A DNA stretch of 37,479 bases from an uncultured Bacteroidales bacterium (GTDB taxonomy: Bacteria; Bacteroidota; Bacteroidia; Bacteroidales; Bacteroidaceae), in the NCBI GenBank assembly GCA_902791295.1, contig CADAVI010000006.1, positions 1-37,479 on the forward strand, read 5' to 3'. The notes below the pieces were generated by a model. That model saw only the letters and a list, made by a program, of their open reading frames with translations. It had not been told where the DNA came from and did no database searches. A program made the position numbers and the translations under genes. Shown in pieces: positions 9,069 through 17,387 of the stretch (positions are counted from its first letter, which is position 1; each line of letters starts with the position of its first letter).

Positions 9069-10145
9069 ATGACGAAAAAATCATTTCTTCCGGCGGTCTT
9101 TGCCGCCGTTGCTCTCGCCGTCTGCGCGCAGCAGACGCCCCGCCGCTCCCTTGAGGCGGAGCAGTTGCTGCGCTGCCTGCAGTCCGTAGCGGGCGAGAAG
9201 ACGCTGTCGGGCACTATGGCCGACGTCAGCTGGAATCTGAACGAAGCCAAATGGGTGAAGCGGCACACCGGGAAATGGCCCGCCCTCTGCGGCTTCGACT
9301 ACATCCACCACCCCTACTCCGCCAAAGGAGGATGGATTGACTACACGGACATTGACGAAATCACGTCGTGGAACAGTCAGGGCGGCGTGGTCTGCATCAT
9401 GTGGCACTGGAACGTGCCGGCCAACCAAAGCGGGAAATACTCATTCTACTGGGGAAAAGAGGCGGACAAGACAAGTTTCGACGTGCGCAAAATCTTTGAG
9501 CCCACAAGTCCGGAATACCAACAGATGATTCGGGACATCGACCGGATAGCGTCGTATCTGAAACTGCTGAAAGAAAAGCATGTTCCCGTCCTTTGGCGAC
9601 CGCTCCACGAGGCGGGCGGCATGTGGTTTTGGTGGGGCCGGGATCCCGAAGCATGCAATGAACTGTGGCGCATCATGTATCGCCGCTTCCGGGCCGAGGG
9701 ACTCGACAATCTCATCTGGGTGTGGACACAGGCCGCAGCATGGAGCAAGCCCTACAGCGACGGCTACAGATGGTATCCGGGCGATGATTACGTGGACATC
9801 GTGAGCATTGACGTCTATAACAACGGCAGCGCCGACGACATCTGCAACTCCTGCTACAGATTTCTCCGGGATTCCTCCCCCTCCAAACCGGCAGCACTCA
9901 CAGAGTGCGGCAATGTCCCGCCCATCAGCCGCCAGTGGAATGCCGGGGCCAAGTGGCTCTGGTTCATGCCCTGGTACGACCACAGCCGGACCGCCAATCC
10001 CGACAGCCGGGACTTTGCAAGCACGAAGCACGGCAGCTGTGACGCCGAATGGTGGCGTGAGGCCTTTTCCAACGATTTCGTCCTCACACGCGACAAGATG
10101 AAAGCGCTGCGACGGAAAACGGCCAAATTAAGCAGCAACAAATAA
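9069..10145 (+). CDS. Secreted GH26 beta-mannanase
   Basis: This 358-residue enzyme cleaves beta-1,4-mannosidic bonds in mannan, glucomannan or galactomannan. The N-terminus is a signal peptide (about 1-20, ending AVCA before QQ). The GH26 TIM barrel shows LSGTMADVSWN near residue 46, the acid/base Glu171 in WRPLHEAGGMWFWWG, and nucleophile Glu269 in ALTECGN. VSIDVYN near 235 is also typical. The start at 9069 is preferred over 9024 because it gives a clean signal peptide and clears the promoter box. tatA follows 29 nt later with no terminator, so read-through into the Tat operon is possible. The protein itself lacks a twin-arginine signal. Confidence 0.9.
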   Translation: MTKKSFLPAVFAAVALAVCAQQTPRRSLEAEQLLRCLQSVAGEKTLSGTMADVSWNLNEAKWVKRHTGKWPALCGFDYIHHPYSAKGGWIDYTDIDEITSWNSQGGVVCIMWHWNVPANQSGKYSFYWGKEADKTSFDVRKIFEPTSPEYQQMIRDIDRIASYLKLLKEKHVPVLWRPLHEAGGMWFWWGRDPEACNELWRIMYRRFRAEGLDNLIWVWTQAAAWSKPYSDGYRWYPGDDYVDIVSIDVYNNGSADDICNSCYRFLRDSSPSKPAALTECGNVPPISRQWNAGAKWLWFMPWYDHSRTANPDSRDFASTKHGSCDAEWWREAFSNDFVLTRDKMKALRRKTAKLSSNK

Positions 10146-10174
10146 GCAATTCTTAAATCAAAACAATACCGATT

Positions 10175-10375
10175 ATGTTTGGACTCAGGTTACAGGAAAT
10201 CATCATTATCGCCCTGGTGGTGCTGTTGCTCTTCGGCGGCAAGAAAATCCCCGAACTGATGAAAGGACTCGGACGCGGCGTGAAGAGTTTCAAGGACGGG
10301 CTCAACGAAACCTCCGCCCCCGAAAGCGCCAAAGCAGAAGATAGCGAACAGACCGAAAAAAAGACCGAAGCGTGA
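10175..10375 (+). CDS. tatA: Twin-arginine translocase subunit TatA/TatB
   Basis: This small protein of 66 residues is the pore-forming or adaptor component of the Tat system, which exports folded and often cofactor-loaded proteins across the inner membrane. It has a single N-terminal membrane helix (about residues 7-21, IIIIALVVLLLFG), the family hallmark FGGKKIPEL hinge, an amphipathic helix KGLGRGVKSFKDG and a charged tail. It overlaps tatC by 4 nt (GTGA), indicating translational coupling. No separate tatB is visible, so this is a minimal TatAC pair. Confidence 0.95.
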   Translation: MFGLRLQEIIIIALVVLLLFGGKKIPELMKGLGRGVKSFKDGLNETSAPESAKAEDSEQTEKKTEA

Positions 10376-11112
10376 CCTTCTGGGACCATTTGGACGAACT
10401 GCGCAGCGTCATCATCCGCGCCCTCATCGCCGTGGTGCTGCTGGCTGCGGCGGCCTTCTCGCTGAAGGAGCCGCTTTTCGCCCTGCTGCTGGCGCCGACC
10501 CACAGCGACTTCTGCACTTACCGAATGATCGGGGCCGACACGGACTTCAGCCTGCACCTTATCAATACGGGACTGACGGAGCAGTTCATGACCCACATGC
10601 GCACGGCGCTCTACGCCGGATTGCTGACGGCGTCACCCTACGTGCTCTGCGTGCTTTTCCGCTTCATTTCGCCCGGGCTCTACGAGAACGAGCGGCGACT
10701 GGGCACACGACTTGTCATCGGCGCCTACGCGATGTTCATCCTGGGCACGCTGCTCAACTACTTCATCGTATTCCCGCTGGCTGTGCGCTTCCTGGGCACC
10801 TACCAGGTGAGCCCCGAGGTGGGCAACATGCTCACACTGCAGTCATACACAGACACGATGCTGGGGCTGGGGCTCATGATGGGACTCATGTGCGAGCTGC
10901 CCGTTGTCTGCTGGTTGCTGGCGCGCTATGGATTCATCAATTCCGGGATGCTGCGCACATACCGGCGCCACGCCGTTGTTGCCGTTCTCTTCGCGGCCGC
11001 CGTCGTCACCCCCACAGGTGACCCCTTTTCTCTTGCGGTCGTGAGCCTGCCCATATATCTTCTCTACGAACTGAGTATTTTCATCACACACCGCACCAAG
11101 AAATATGCTTAA
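10372..11112 (+). CDS. tatC: Twin-arginine translocase subunit TatC
   Basis: TatC recognises twin-arginine signal peptides and, with TatA, forms the translocon. The 246-residue protein begins with FWDHLDELR, the conserved cytoplasmic TatC motif with its key acidic residues. Six membrane helices can be placed, and the first cytoplasmic loop shows SPGLYENERR, which contains the family's conserved Glu and Arg. The start codon is GTG at 10372, inside the tatA stop region. It overlaps the following polyferredoxin gene by 8 nt, so tatA, tatC and that gene are almost certainly translated from one message. Confidence 0.96.
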   Translation: MTFWDHLDELRSVIIRALIAVVLLAAAAFSLKEPLFALLLAPTHSDFCTYRMIGADTDFSLHLINTGLTEQFMTHMRTALYAGLLTASPYVLCVLFRFISPGLYENERRLGTRLVIGAYAMFILGTLLNYFIVFPLAVRFLGTYQVSPEVGNMLTLQSYTDTMLGLGLMMGLMCELPVVCWLLARYGFINSGMLRTYRRHAVVAVLFAAAVVTPTGDPFSLAVVSLPIYLLYELSIFITHRTKKYA

Positions 11113-12577
11113 ACGCACAAGACAAATCCTCGCCGCCCTCTTCTTTGCGGGCATCACGCTGCTGCTGCTTGACGTCTCGGGCACTCTGTTTCACTATCTG
11201 AGCTGGATGCCCAAAATGCAGTTGCTGCCGGCCATTTTGGCTGCCAACCTGGCCGTTGTGGCCATCATCCTTGCTCTGACCCTGCTGCTGGGCCGTATCT
11301 ATTGCTCCGTCATCTGCCCCCTGGGCGTGATGCAGGATCTGGCGGCACGCCTCAACCGCAAGCGTAATCCCTACAGCCTCTCCCCCGCCCTGTGGTGGCT
11401 GAGACTAACGGCGTTGTGCGTCTTCGTCCTGCTGATTGTAACAGGGCTCACGGGCGTTGCCGCCCTCATCGCCCCCTACAGCACCTACGGACGTATCGTG
11501 ACACATCTCATCCAGCCCCTCTGGATCGGTGCAGACAACCTGCTGGCGCTCGGAGCGGAGGCGGTGGACAGTTACGCCGTGTCAGAGGCCGACTGGGTGT
11601 GGTACGGATGGATGCCCCTTATTGTCACCTCGCTCACGCTCATCATCATTGCCGTGCTGGCTTACAGGGGCGGACGCACATGGTGCAACACCGTATGTCC
11701 CGTGGGCACTGCACTGGGCTGCGTCGCACGTTTCTCGCTGCTGAAGGTGCGCTTCAATGAGGAGCAATGCATCGGCTGCGGTAAATGCTCGCGTAACTGC
11801 AAGGCCGCCTGTATCGACTTTAAGACCTACGACATCGACTACTCGCGCTGCGTCACCTGCGGCAACTGCATCGATCTCTGCCCGAAAGGCGCGCTGAATT
11901 ACGGTCTTGCCGCAAGCAGCAAAATAAAGGCGGAGAAAGAGAATACCGTGGACAGGAGTAAACGCCAATTCCTCATCGGCACCGCTCTGTTGGCCGGCAC
12001 CGCTCTGGCTCAGGAAGAGAAAAAAGTGGACGGCGGACTGGCCGAAATTGTGAACAAAGCGGCGCCTGAGCGACAGACACCGCTGACACCGCCGGGCAGC
12101 CTCACGGCCCGCAACATGACCGAGAAGTGTACCGCCTGCCAGCTCTGCGTGTCGGAGTGTCCCAACGACGTGTTGCGGCCCTCGACGTCGCTGGAGCATT
12201 TCATGCAGCCCACGATGGGCTATGAGCACGGATACTGCCGTCCGGAGTGCGTCCGTTGCTCCCAAGTGTGCCCCACGGGTGCCATACGTCCCATCACCAA
12301 ACAGGAGAAATCATCGCTGCAAATCGGCCATGCCGTGTGGGTGAAGCAAAACTGCGTGCCCCTGACCGACGGCGTGGAGTGCGGCAACTGTGCCCGCCAC
12401 TGCCCCACCGGCGCCATCACGATGGTGCCCTCCGACCCCGACGATGAATGGTCGCTGAAAGTGCCGGTGGTCAACACGTCCACATGTATCGGCTGCGGCG
12501 CCTGCGAGAATCTCTGTCCGGCACGTCCGCTCTCTGCCATCTACGTTGAGGGACACGAGATGCACCGGGTCATTTAA
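11105..12577 (+). CDS. Membrane polyferredoxin, NapH/NosR-like fused to NapG-like ferredoxin
   Basis: This 490-residue protein probably carries electrons from the membrane or cytoplasm to a periplasmic acceptor. Residues 1-190 hold four membrane helices and the NapH/NosR-type motif CSVICP (67-72), with a second, CNTVCP, at 194-199. A first ferredoxin pair follows (CIGCGKCSRNC at 222-232 and CVTCGNCIDLCP near 249-260). Residues 284-303 (RSKRQFLIG and a hydrophobic run ending ALA) look like an embedded Tat signal or anchor. After it come four more cysteine clusters (342-352, 378-389, 417-433, 461-471), as in NapG. The layout therefore resembles NapH joined to NapG. The gene sits between tatC and the Tat-exported aldo/keto reductase, its likely redox partner (inference). 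Confidence 0.88.
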   Translation: MLKRTRQILAALFFAGITLLLLDVSGTLFHYLSWMPKMQLLPAILAANLAVVAIILALTLLLGRIYCSVICPLGVMQDLAARLNRKRNPYSLSPALWWLRLTALCVFVLLIVTGLTGVAALIAPYSTYGRIVTHLIQPLWIGADNLLALGAEAVDSYAVSEADWVWYGWMPLIVTSLTLIIIAVLAYRGGRTWCNTVCPVGTALGCVARFSLLKVRFNEEQCIGCGKCSRNCKAACIDFKTYDIDYSRCVTCGNCIDLCPKGALNYGLAASSKIKAEKENTVDRSKRQFLIGTALLAGTALAQEEKKVDGGLAEIVNKAAPERQTPLTPPGSLTARNMTEKCTACQLCVSECPNDVLRPSTSLEHFMQPTMGYEHGYCRPECVRCSQVCPTGAIRPITKQEKSSLQIGHAVWVKQNCVPLTDGVECGNCARHCPTGAITMVPSDPDDEWSLKVPVVNTSTCIGCGACENLCPARPLSAIYVEGHEMHRVI

Positions 12578-12604
12578 TATCCAATCACAAAAAAAGTATA
12601 CACC

Positions 12605-13984
12605 ATGAGCAAGCATATCGAACGACGCGACTTCCTGAAACTCTTCGGCGCAGGAGTCGCCGGCGTGACCGCCGCCCTCACAGGGTGCAGGCCCAAGACC
12701 GTAGCAGGCCCCATCAAGGACGACTACAGTCAGTTGCAGGAAGCCCGGGGAGACCGGATGACCTACCGCAAAAACCCCACCACGGGCGACAAAGTGTCGC
12801 TCTTGGGCTACGGCATGATGCGACTGCCCAACAGGGAAGACGGCGAGATTGACCAGGAGGCCGTCAACCGGCTGGTGGACTACGCACTGGCCCACGGCGT
12901 GAACTATTTCGACACATCGCCCGCCTATTGTCGCGGCAACAGCGAAAAAGCCACCGGCATCGCCCTCTCCAGACACCCGCGCGATTCCTACTTCATAGCC
13001 ACGAAACTCTCCAACTTCAACCAGGCTACCTGGGGACGAAGGGAGAGCATCGATATGTTTGAGAACTCGCTCAAGGAACTGCAGACCGACTACATCGACT
13101 ACTATCTGCTGCACGGATGCGGCATGGGCGGCATGGACAACCTCAAGGCACGCTACCTGGACAACGGCATGCTCCACTACTGCATCGGACAGAGACGGGA
13201 AGGGCGCATCCGCAACCTGGGATTCTCGTATCACGGCGACGTGGCCGTGTTCGACTACCTGCTCTCCATCCACGACCAGGTGCACTGGGACTTCGTGCAA
13301 ATCGAGCTGAACTACCTCGATTGGGACTACGCCAACGAAATCAACGACCGCAACACCGATGCACGCTATCTCTACGCCGAACTGCAGAAGCGGGGCATCC
13401 CGGCCGTCATCATGGAGCCCCTCCTGGGCGGCCGTCTGGCCAACATCCCGCAATACCTCATGGAGCGCATGAAACAACGTGACCCCGATGCCAGCATCGC
13501 CTCGTGGGCATTCCGCTACGCCGGCACGCCGGAAGGGGTGCTCACCGTGCTCAGCGGCATGACCTACATGGAACATCTCAAGGACAATCTGCTGACCTAC
13601 TGCCCCCTGAAGCCCGTCACGCCAGAAGAGGAAAACTTCCTATACGACATCGCCTACCACATTGTCAACGTGAAACTCATCCCATGCAACGACTGCAAAT
13701 ACTGCATGCCCTGTCCCTACGGCGTGGACATCCCCGGACTCTTCGTGCACTACAACAAGGTGAAGAGCCACGACCGTCTGCCCGAAAACGCTCAGGACAG
13801 CGGATACGCCCGCTTGCGCCGTGAATTCCTTGTGGGGCAAGACCGCAGTGTGCCGCGACTCCGACAAGCCGCTCATTGCATCGGCTGCGGGCAGTGCAAA
13901 CCTCATTGTCCGCAAAACATCGACATACCCGAGGAATTGCACAAGATAGACGAGTTTGTGGAGAATCTCAGACAAAACACATAA
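12605..13984 (+). CDS. Tat-exported aldo/keto reductase lipoprotein with ferredoxin domain
   Basis: This 459-residue protein has the twin-arginine motif ERRDFLK at residues 6-12 and a lipobox LTGC (Cys28), so it should be exported folded and lipid-anchored. An aldo/keto reductase barrel follows: LLGYGMMRLP, the catalytic Asp/Tyr in FDTSPAYCRG, Lys in IATKLS and His in YLLHGCG. The C-terminus carries CNDCKYCMPCPYG and CIGCGQCKPHCPQ, typical of ferredoxin-linked aldo/keto reductases. It lies 27 nt after the polyferredoxin gene in the tatAC operon and is the obvious cargo. A periplasmic NADPH supply is not expected, so electrons more plausibly arrive through iron-sulfur clusters (inference). The substrate is unknown. 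Confidence 0.92.
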   Translation: MSKHIERRDFLKLFGAGVAGVTAALTGCRPKTVAGPIKDDYSQLQEARGDRMTYRKNPTTGDKVSLLGYGMMRLPNREDGEIDQEAVNRLVDYALAHGVNYFDTSPAYCRGNSEKATGIALSRHPRDSYFIATKLSNFNQATWGRRESIDMFENSLKELQTDYIDYYLLHGCGMGGMDNLKARYLDNGMLHYCIGQRREGRIRNLGFSYHGDVAVFDYLLSIHDQVHWDFVQIELNYLDWDYANEINDRNTDARYLYAELQKRGIPAVIMEPLLGGRLANIPQYLMERMKQRDPDASIASWAFRYAGTPEGVLTVLSGMTYMEHLKDNLLTYCPLKPVTPEEENFLYDIAYHIVNVKLIPCNDCKYCMPCPYGVDIPGLFVHYNKVKSHDRLPENAQDSGYARLRREFLVGQDRSVPRLRQAAHCIGCGQCKPHCPQNIDIPEELHKIDEFVENLRQNT

Positions 13985-14003
13985 ATTATATAAAAATATT
14001 TCG

Positions 14004-14011
14004 TACCTTTG
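14004..14011 (+). promoter_or_regulatory. -7 box for the cobalamin adenosyltransferase gene
   Basis: TACCTTTG matches TAnnTTTG, 23 nt before the ATG at 14035. The preceding 20 nt are AT-rich without a clear -33 box. It marks a transcription unit separate from the Tat operon. Confidence 0.7.
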
Positions 14012-14034
14012 CACAAAGAAAGCAATAGAGCGGA

Positions 14035-14619
14035 ATGAATATATACACAAAAACGGGCGATCGGGGCGAGACCTCCCTTGTGGGCGGCAGGCGCGTGAGC
14101 AAATGCTGCCAGCGCCTTGAGAGCTACGGCACATTGGACGAACTGAACGCCCATATCGGTCTGCTGGCCGCCGAGGCCGAAGGCATGACGCTGCCCGGCG
14201 GCTTCATCCGCAAGCTGCAGGACGACCTCTTCACCTGCGGCGCCTATTTGGCCTCGGAGGACGACCGCTGCCCCTGCATCGGCCCTGAGGCCGTGAGCGC
14301 ACTGGAAAAGGAAATCGACCGCATGGAGGCGACGCTGCCGCCACTCCGGAGCTTCATCCTGCCAGGCGGGTGCAAAGCCGCGGCCGAGGCCCACGTGTGC
14401 CGCACCGTGTGCCGGAGGGTGGAGCGCGAAGTGCTGCGTCTGACAGACGAGGGCATCCGGGTGGAGCCTGCACTGCTCTGCTACTTCAACCGCCTGAGCG
14501 ACTACTTCTTTGTATTAGCCCGCGCCCTCAACAGGGAGGCAGGACACGAAGAACGCTGCTGGCAGCCGAACAAAGACAAAAATAACAAAACACATACGCA
14601 TAATGAAAAAAAATCTTGA
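14035..14619 (+). CDS. pduO: PduO-type ATP:cob(I)alamin adenosyltransferase
   Basis: The enzyme transfers the 5'-deoxyadenosyl group of ATP to cob(I)alamin, making adenosylcobalamin. The 194-residue protein opens with IYTKTGDRGETSLVGG, the ATP-binding signature of this family, followed by RLESYGTLDELNAHIG. The C-terminal helix carries NRLSDYFFVLARALN, also diagnostic. The last part is a lysine- and asparagine-rich tail, which overlaps metY by 17 nt. It connects with the B12 uptake operon at 1-6733, although it has its own promoter and no riboswitch, so cofactor activation would continue whatever the B12 level. Confidence 0.94.
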   Translation: MNIYTKTGDRGETSLVGGRRVSKCCQRLESYGTLDELNAHIGLLAAEAEGMTLPGGFIRKLQDDLFTCGAYLASEDDRCPCIGPEAVSALEKEIDRMEATLPPLRSFILPGGCKAAAEAHVCRTVCRRVEREVLRLTDEGIRVEPALLCYFNRLSDYFFVLARALNREAGHEERCWQPNKDKNNKTHTHNEKKS

Positions 14620-15880
14620 AACCATCTGCGTACACGGCGGATGGAAACCCTCCAAGGGAGAGCCCCAGCAGCTTCCCATCTGTCAGTCCACCACTTTCCG
14701 CTACGAGACCTCCGAGCAGATGGCCCGTCTGTTCGACCTGAAGGACGAAGGCTACTTCTATACCCGTCTGGCCAATCCCACCAACGACGCCGTGGCCAAG
14801 AAGATTGCCGCCCTCGAGGGCGGCGTGGGCGCCATGCTGACCTCATCGGGGCAGGCCGCCAACTTCTATGCCGTCTTCAATATCTGCCAGGCCGGCGACC
14901 ATTTCGTCACCTCCAACTGCATCTACGGCGGCACCTACAACCTCTTCGGCGTGACAATGAAGAAGCTGGGCATCGAGTGCACCTTCGTCGATCCCGAATG
15001 GAGCGACGAAAAGATTGAAGCCTGCTTCAGACCCAACACGAAATGCTTCTTCGGTGAGACCATCTCGAACCCCGGCGGCAACGTGTTCGACATCGAACGC
15101 TTCGCCAAGATGGCGCACCGCCACGGCGTGCCCCTGATTGTGGACAACACCTTCGCCACGCCCATCAACTGCCGCCCCTTCGAGTGGGGCTGCGACATCG
15201 TGACCCACTCCACCACCAAGTATATGGACGGACACGCCACACAGGTGGGCGGCTGCATCGTGGACTCCGGCAACTTCGACTGGGATGCGCAGAGCGACAA
15301 GTTCCCCGGACTGACCACGCCCGACGAGTCGTACCACGGTCTGACCTACACCAAGGCCTTCGGCAAAATGGCCTACACGACCAAACTTGTGGCACAGCTC
15401 ATGCGCGACCTCGGCAGCATCCCCGCGCCCCAGAACTCCTTCCTGCTCAACCTCGGACTGGAAACACTCGCACTGCGCATGAAGCAGCACTGCGCCAACG
15501 CACAGCGCGTGGCCGAGTGGTTGGAAAAGAATCCCAAGGTGGGCTGGGTGAACTACTGCGGCCTGCCCTCCAACAAATACTACGCCCTGGGACAGAAATA
15601 CATGCCGGGCGGCTCCTGCGGCGTGATTGCCTTCGGCCTGAAGGGCAGTCGCGAGGACGCCATCCGCTTCATGGACAACCTGGACTTCATCAGCATCGTG
15701 ACGCACGTGGCAGATGCCCGCACCTGCGTGCTGCATCCGGCCTCACACACCCACCGGCAGCTCTCCGACGAGCAACTGCGCGAGGCCGGCGTCGCTCCCG
15801 ACCTGGTGCGCCTCTCCGTGGGCATTGAAAATGCGGAAGACATCATCGCCGACCTGCAGCAGGCCATGGACAAGATGTAA
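14603..15880 (+). CDS. metY: O-acetylhomoserine sulfhydrylase (Cys/Met metabolism PLP enzyme)
   Basis: This 425-residue PLP enzyme most likely makes homocysteine or methionine precursors by sulfhydrylation of O-acetylhomoserine. It shows PICQSTTFRYE near residue 25, YTRLANPTNDAVAKKIAALEGG, SSGQAANF, the cofactor-binding VDNTFATP (180-187), and the PLP lysine Lys206 in THSTTKYMDGH. The C-terminus has HPASHTHRQLSDEQL and RLSVGIENAEDI, standard for the family. Methionine gamma-lyase is the main alternative, since these subfamilies are hard to separate by eye. It starts within the end of the adenosyltransferase gene and is followed by a strong terminator. Confidence 0.88.
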   Translation: MKKNLETICVHGGWKPSKGEPQQLPICQSTTFRYETSEQMARLFDLKDEGYFYTRLANPTNDAVAKKIAALEGGVGAMLTSSGQAANFYAVFNICQAGDHFVTSNCIYGGTYNLFGVTMKKLGIECTFVDPEWSDEKIEACFRPNTKCFFGETISNPGGNVFDIERFAKMAHRHGVPLIVDNTFATPINCRPFEWGCDIVTHSTTKYMDGHATQVGGCIVDSGNFDWDAQSDKFPGLTTPDESYHGLTYTKAFGKMAYTTKLVAQLMRDLGSIPAPQNSFLLNLGLETLALRMKQHCANAQRVAEWLEKNPKVGWVNYCGLPSNKYYALGQKYMPGGSCGVIAFGLKGSREDAIRFMDNLDFISIVTHVADARTCVLHPASHTHRQLSDEQLREAGVAPDLVRLSVGIENAEDIIADLQQAMDKM

Positions 15881-15913
15881 ACATACTTGTATATTATATA
15901 AGGAAAAACGCTG

Positions 15914-15955
15914 AAATCAGCGCCGGCTCATCCGTCCGGCGCTGATTTTTGCTTA
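15914..15955 (+). terminator. Rho-independent terminator after metY
   Basis: A 13-bp perfect stem (15914-15926 with 15936-15948, AAATCAGCGCCGG) and a 9-nt loop are followed by a short T-rich stretch. It closes the pduO-metY unit 33 nt beyond the stop codon. Confidence 0.9.
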
Positions 15956-15957
15956 CT

Positions 15958-15974
15958 TTGCAACCGGGTTGCAA
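15958..15974. promoter_or_regulatory. Perfect inverted repeat, candidate operator of the metal permease
   Basis: TTGCAACCGGGTTGCAA has two perfect 7-nt arms and a 3-nt spacer. It ends 11 nt before the -7 box at 15986, so a bound repressor would cover the -33 region. The convergent Fur-family gene at 17377-17796 is the nearest candidate binder. Confidence 0.6.
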
Positions 15975-15985
15975 CAAAATTGTCC

Positions 15986-15993
15986 TACCTTTG
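15986..15993 (+). promoter_or_regulatory. -7 box for the metal efflux permease
   Basis: TACCTTTG matches TAnnTTTG, 38 nt before the ATG at 16032, and immediately downstream of the inverted repeat. Confidence 0.7.
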
Positions 15994-16031
15994 CAGCGAA
16001 AAACAAAAAACAACCCAAACATTCACCGACC

Positions 16032-17387
16032 ATGATACTGGACTGGATAGAAAACTATTGGCACGCTCTGCTCATGATGAGCGCAGAGATGGCCCCGTAC
16101 CTGCTCCTGGGATTCTTTATCGCCGGACTGCTTCGCGTCTTTGTGCCCAAGACCATGTATTCCAAACACCTCGCACCGCGCAATATGAAGAGTGTGGTGA
16201 AAGCCGCCGCCCTGGGCGTGCCGCTGCCGTTGTGCTCGTGCGGCGTGATACCGACGGCTGTGGGACTCCGCAAAGAAGGCGCCAGCCACGGCGCGTGCAC
16301 CAGTTTTCTCATCGCCACACCGCAGACCGGCGTGGACAGCATCGTCGCCACCTACTCGCTGATGGGGCTGCCCTTTGCCATTGTGCGTCCGCTTGCGGCG
16401 CTCTTCACCGCCATATTCGGCGGCTGGCTGACCAACACCTACGCCCGCGAAGACGAGAAGCACTCGGAAGCCAGCGCCGCCGACGGCGACGATGCTTCGT
16501 GCGACTGCGGTTGCGAAGGACACCACCACGCCCACGGCTGTTCGTGCGGAAAGGAGAAAGACGCCCCACACAGCTTCGGCAGGAAAATGCTGGGGGCCCT
16601 GGACTACGCCTTTGTGGACATGATGCAGGACGTGGGCAAATGGCTGGTCGTCGGCCTGCTCATCGCAGCGCTCATCACCGTGGCCGTGCCCAACGAATGG
16701 CTCGCCGCGCTGCATGACTACAAACTGCTCAACATGCTGCTGGTGCTCGCCGTGGCCATTCCCATGTATGTCTGCGCCACCGGCTCCATCCCCATTGCCG
16801 TGTCGCTGATGGCCAAGGGGCTGACACCGGGCGCTGCCCTGGTGCTGCTGATGGCCGGACCTGCCGTCAATTCCGCCTCCATGCTCGTCATCGGCAAGGT
16901 GTTCGGCCGGCGCACGCTGTGGCTCTACATCCTGTCCATCGTCATCGGCGCCGTGCTCTTCGGCCTGGGTCTCGACTATCTCCTGCCACAAGAATGGTTT
17001 GCCGTGCAGAGCCGCATCATGGGCGCCTGCCACCACCAGGCGGCGGATCTGTCTGCGACGGACTGGTTATGGATGGGACTGCTCGCCGCACTGCTCGTGA
17101 ACGCACTGGGACGCCAGTGGTGGAGCACACGGCACCACAGGCACGAGTGCCGCTGCCACGAACACCATTCGGACGAAGCACGCGAAACCGTTGTCTATAG
17201 TGTGTCCGGCATGAACTGCAACCACTGCAAGGCCAACGTGGAACGCGCCATAAGAAGCGTGGAGGGCGTGGAAGACGTGGACGTGAATCTGGCGTCAGCC
17301 ACCGCGACCGTCACCGGTCGGCACGACAGCGAAGCCCTTATCCGCCAGGTGAAGAGCTTCGGCTACGAGGCTGCACTCAAAGTCTGA
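16032..17387 (+). CDS. Cu/Zn efflux permease with C-terminal HMA domain (SO_0444-like)
   Basis: This 451-residue inner-membrane permease probably exports a soft metal ion. It belongs to the ArsP/DUF318-type permeases: two membrane halves with PLPLCSCGVIPTAVGLRKEG near residue 60 and MAGPAVNSASMLVIGKVFG in the second half. Between them lies a cysteine/histidine-rich loop (CDCGCEGHHHAHGCSCG, about 155-171), and a second His/Cys cluster (HHRHECRCHEHH) precedes the HMA domain, whose metal site is GMNCNHCKANVE. The fusion of permease and HMA is typical of the SO_0444 family of Cu/Zn exporters. An earlier in-frame ATG at 15969 lies upstream of the promoter box, so 16032 is chosen. It converges on the Fur-family gene with an 11-nt overlap. 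Confidence 0.87.
   Translation: MILDWIENYWHALLMMSAEMAPYLLLGFFIAGLLRVFVPKTMYSKHLAPRNMKSVVKAAALGVPLPLCSCGVIPTAVGLRKEGASHGACTSFLIATPQTGVDSIVATYSLMGLPFAIVRPLAALFTAIFGGWLTNTYAREDEKHSEASAADGDDASCDCGCEGHHHAHGCSCGKEKDAPHSFGRKMLGALDYAFVDMMQDVGKWLVVGLLIAALITVAVPNEWLAALHDYKLLNMLLVLAVAIPMYVCATGSIPIAVSLMAKGLTPGAALVLLMAGPAVNSASMLVIGKVFGRRTLWLYILSIVIGAVLFGLGLDYLLPQEWFAVQSRIMGACHHQAADLSATDWLWMGLLAALLVNALGRQWWSTRHHRHECRCHEHHSDEARETVVYSVSGMNCNHCKANVERAIRSVEGVEDVDVNLASATATVTGRHDSEALIRQVKSFGYEAALKV

Noticed and set aside
9069-10145. GH26 mannanase as a Tat substrate because it precedes tatA
   Set aside because: Its signal peptide (MTKKSFLPAV start) has no twin-arginine motif; it looks like an ordinary Sec signal.
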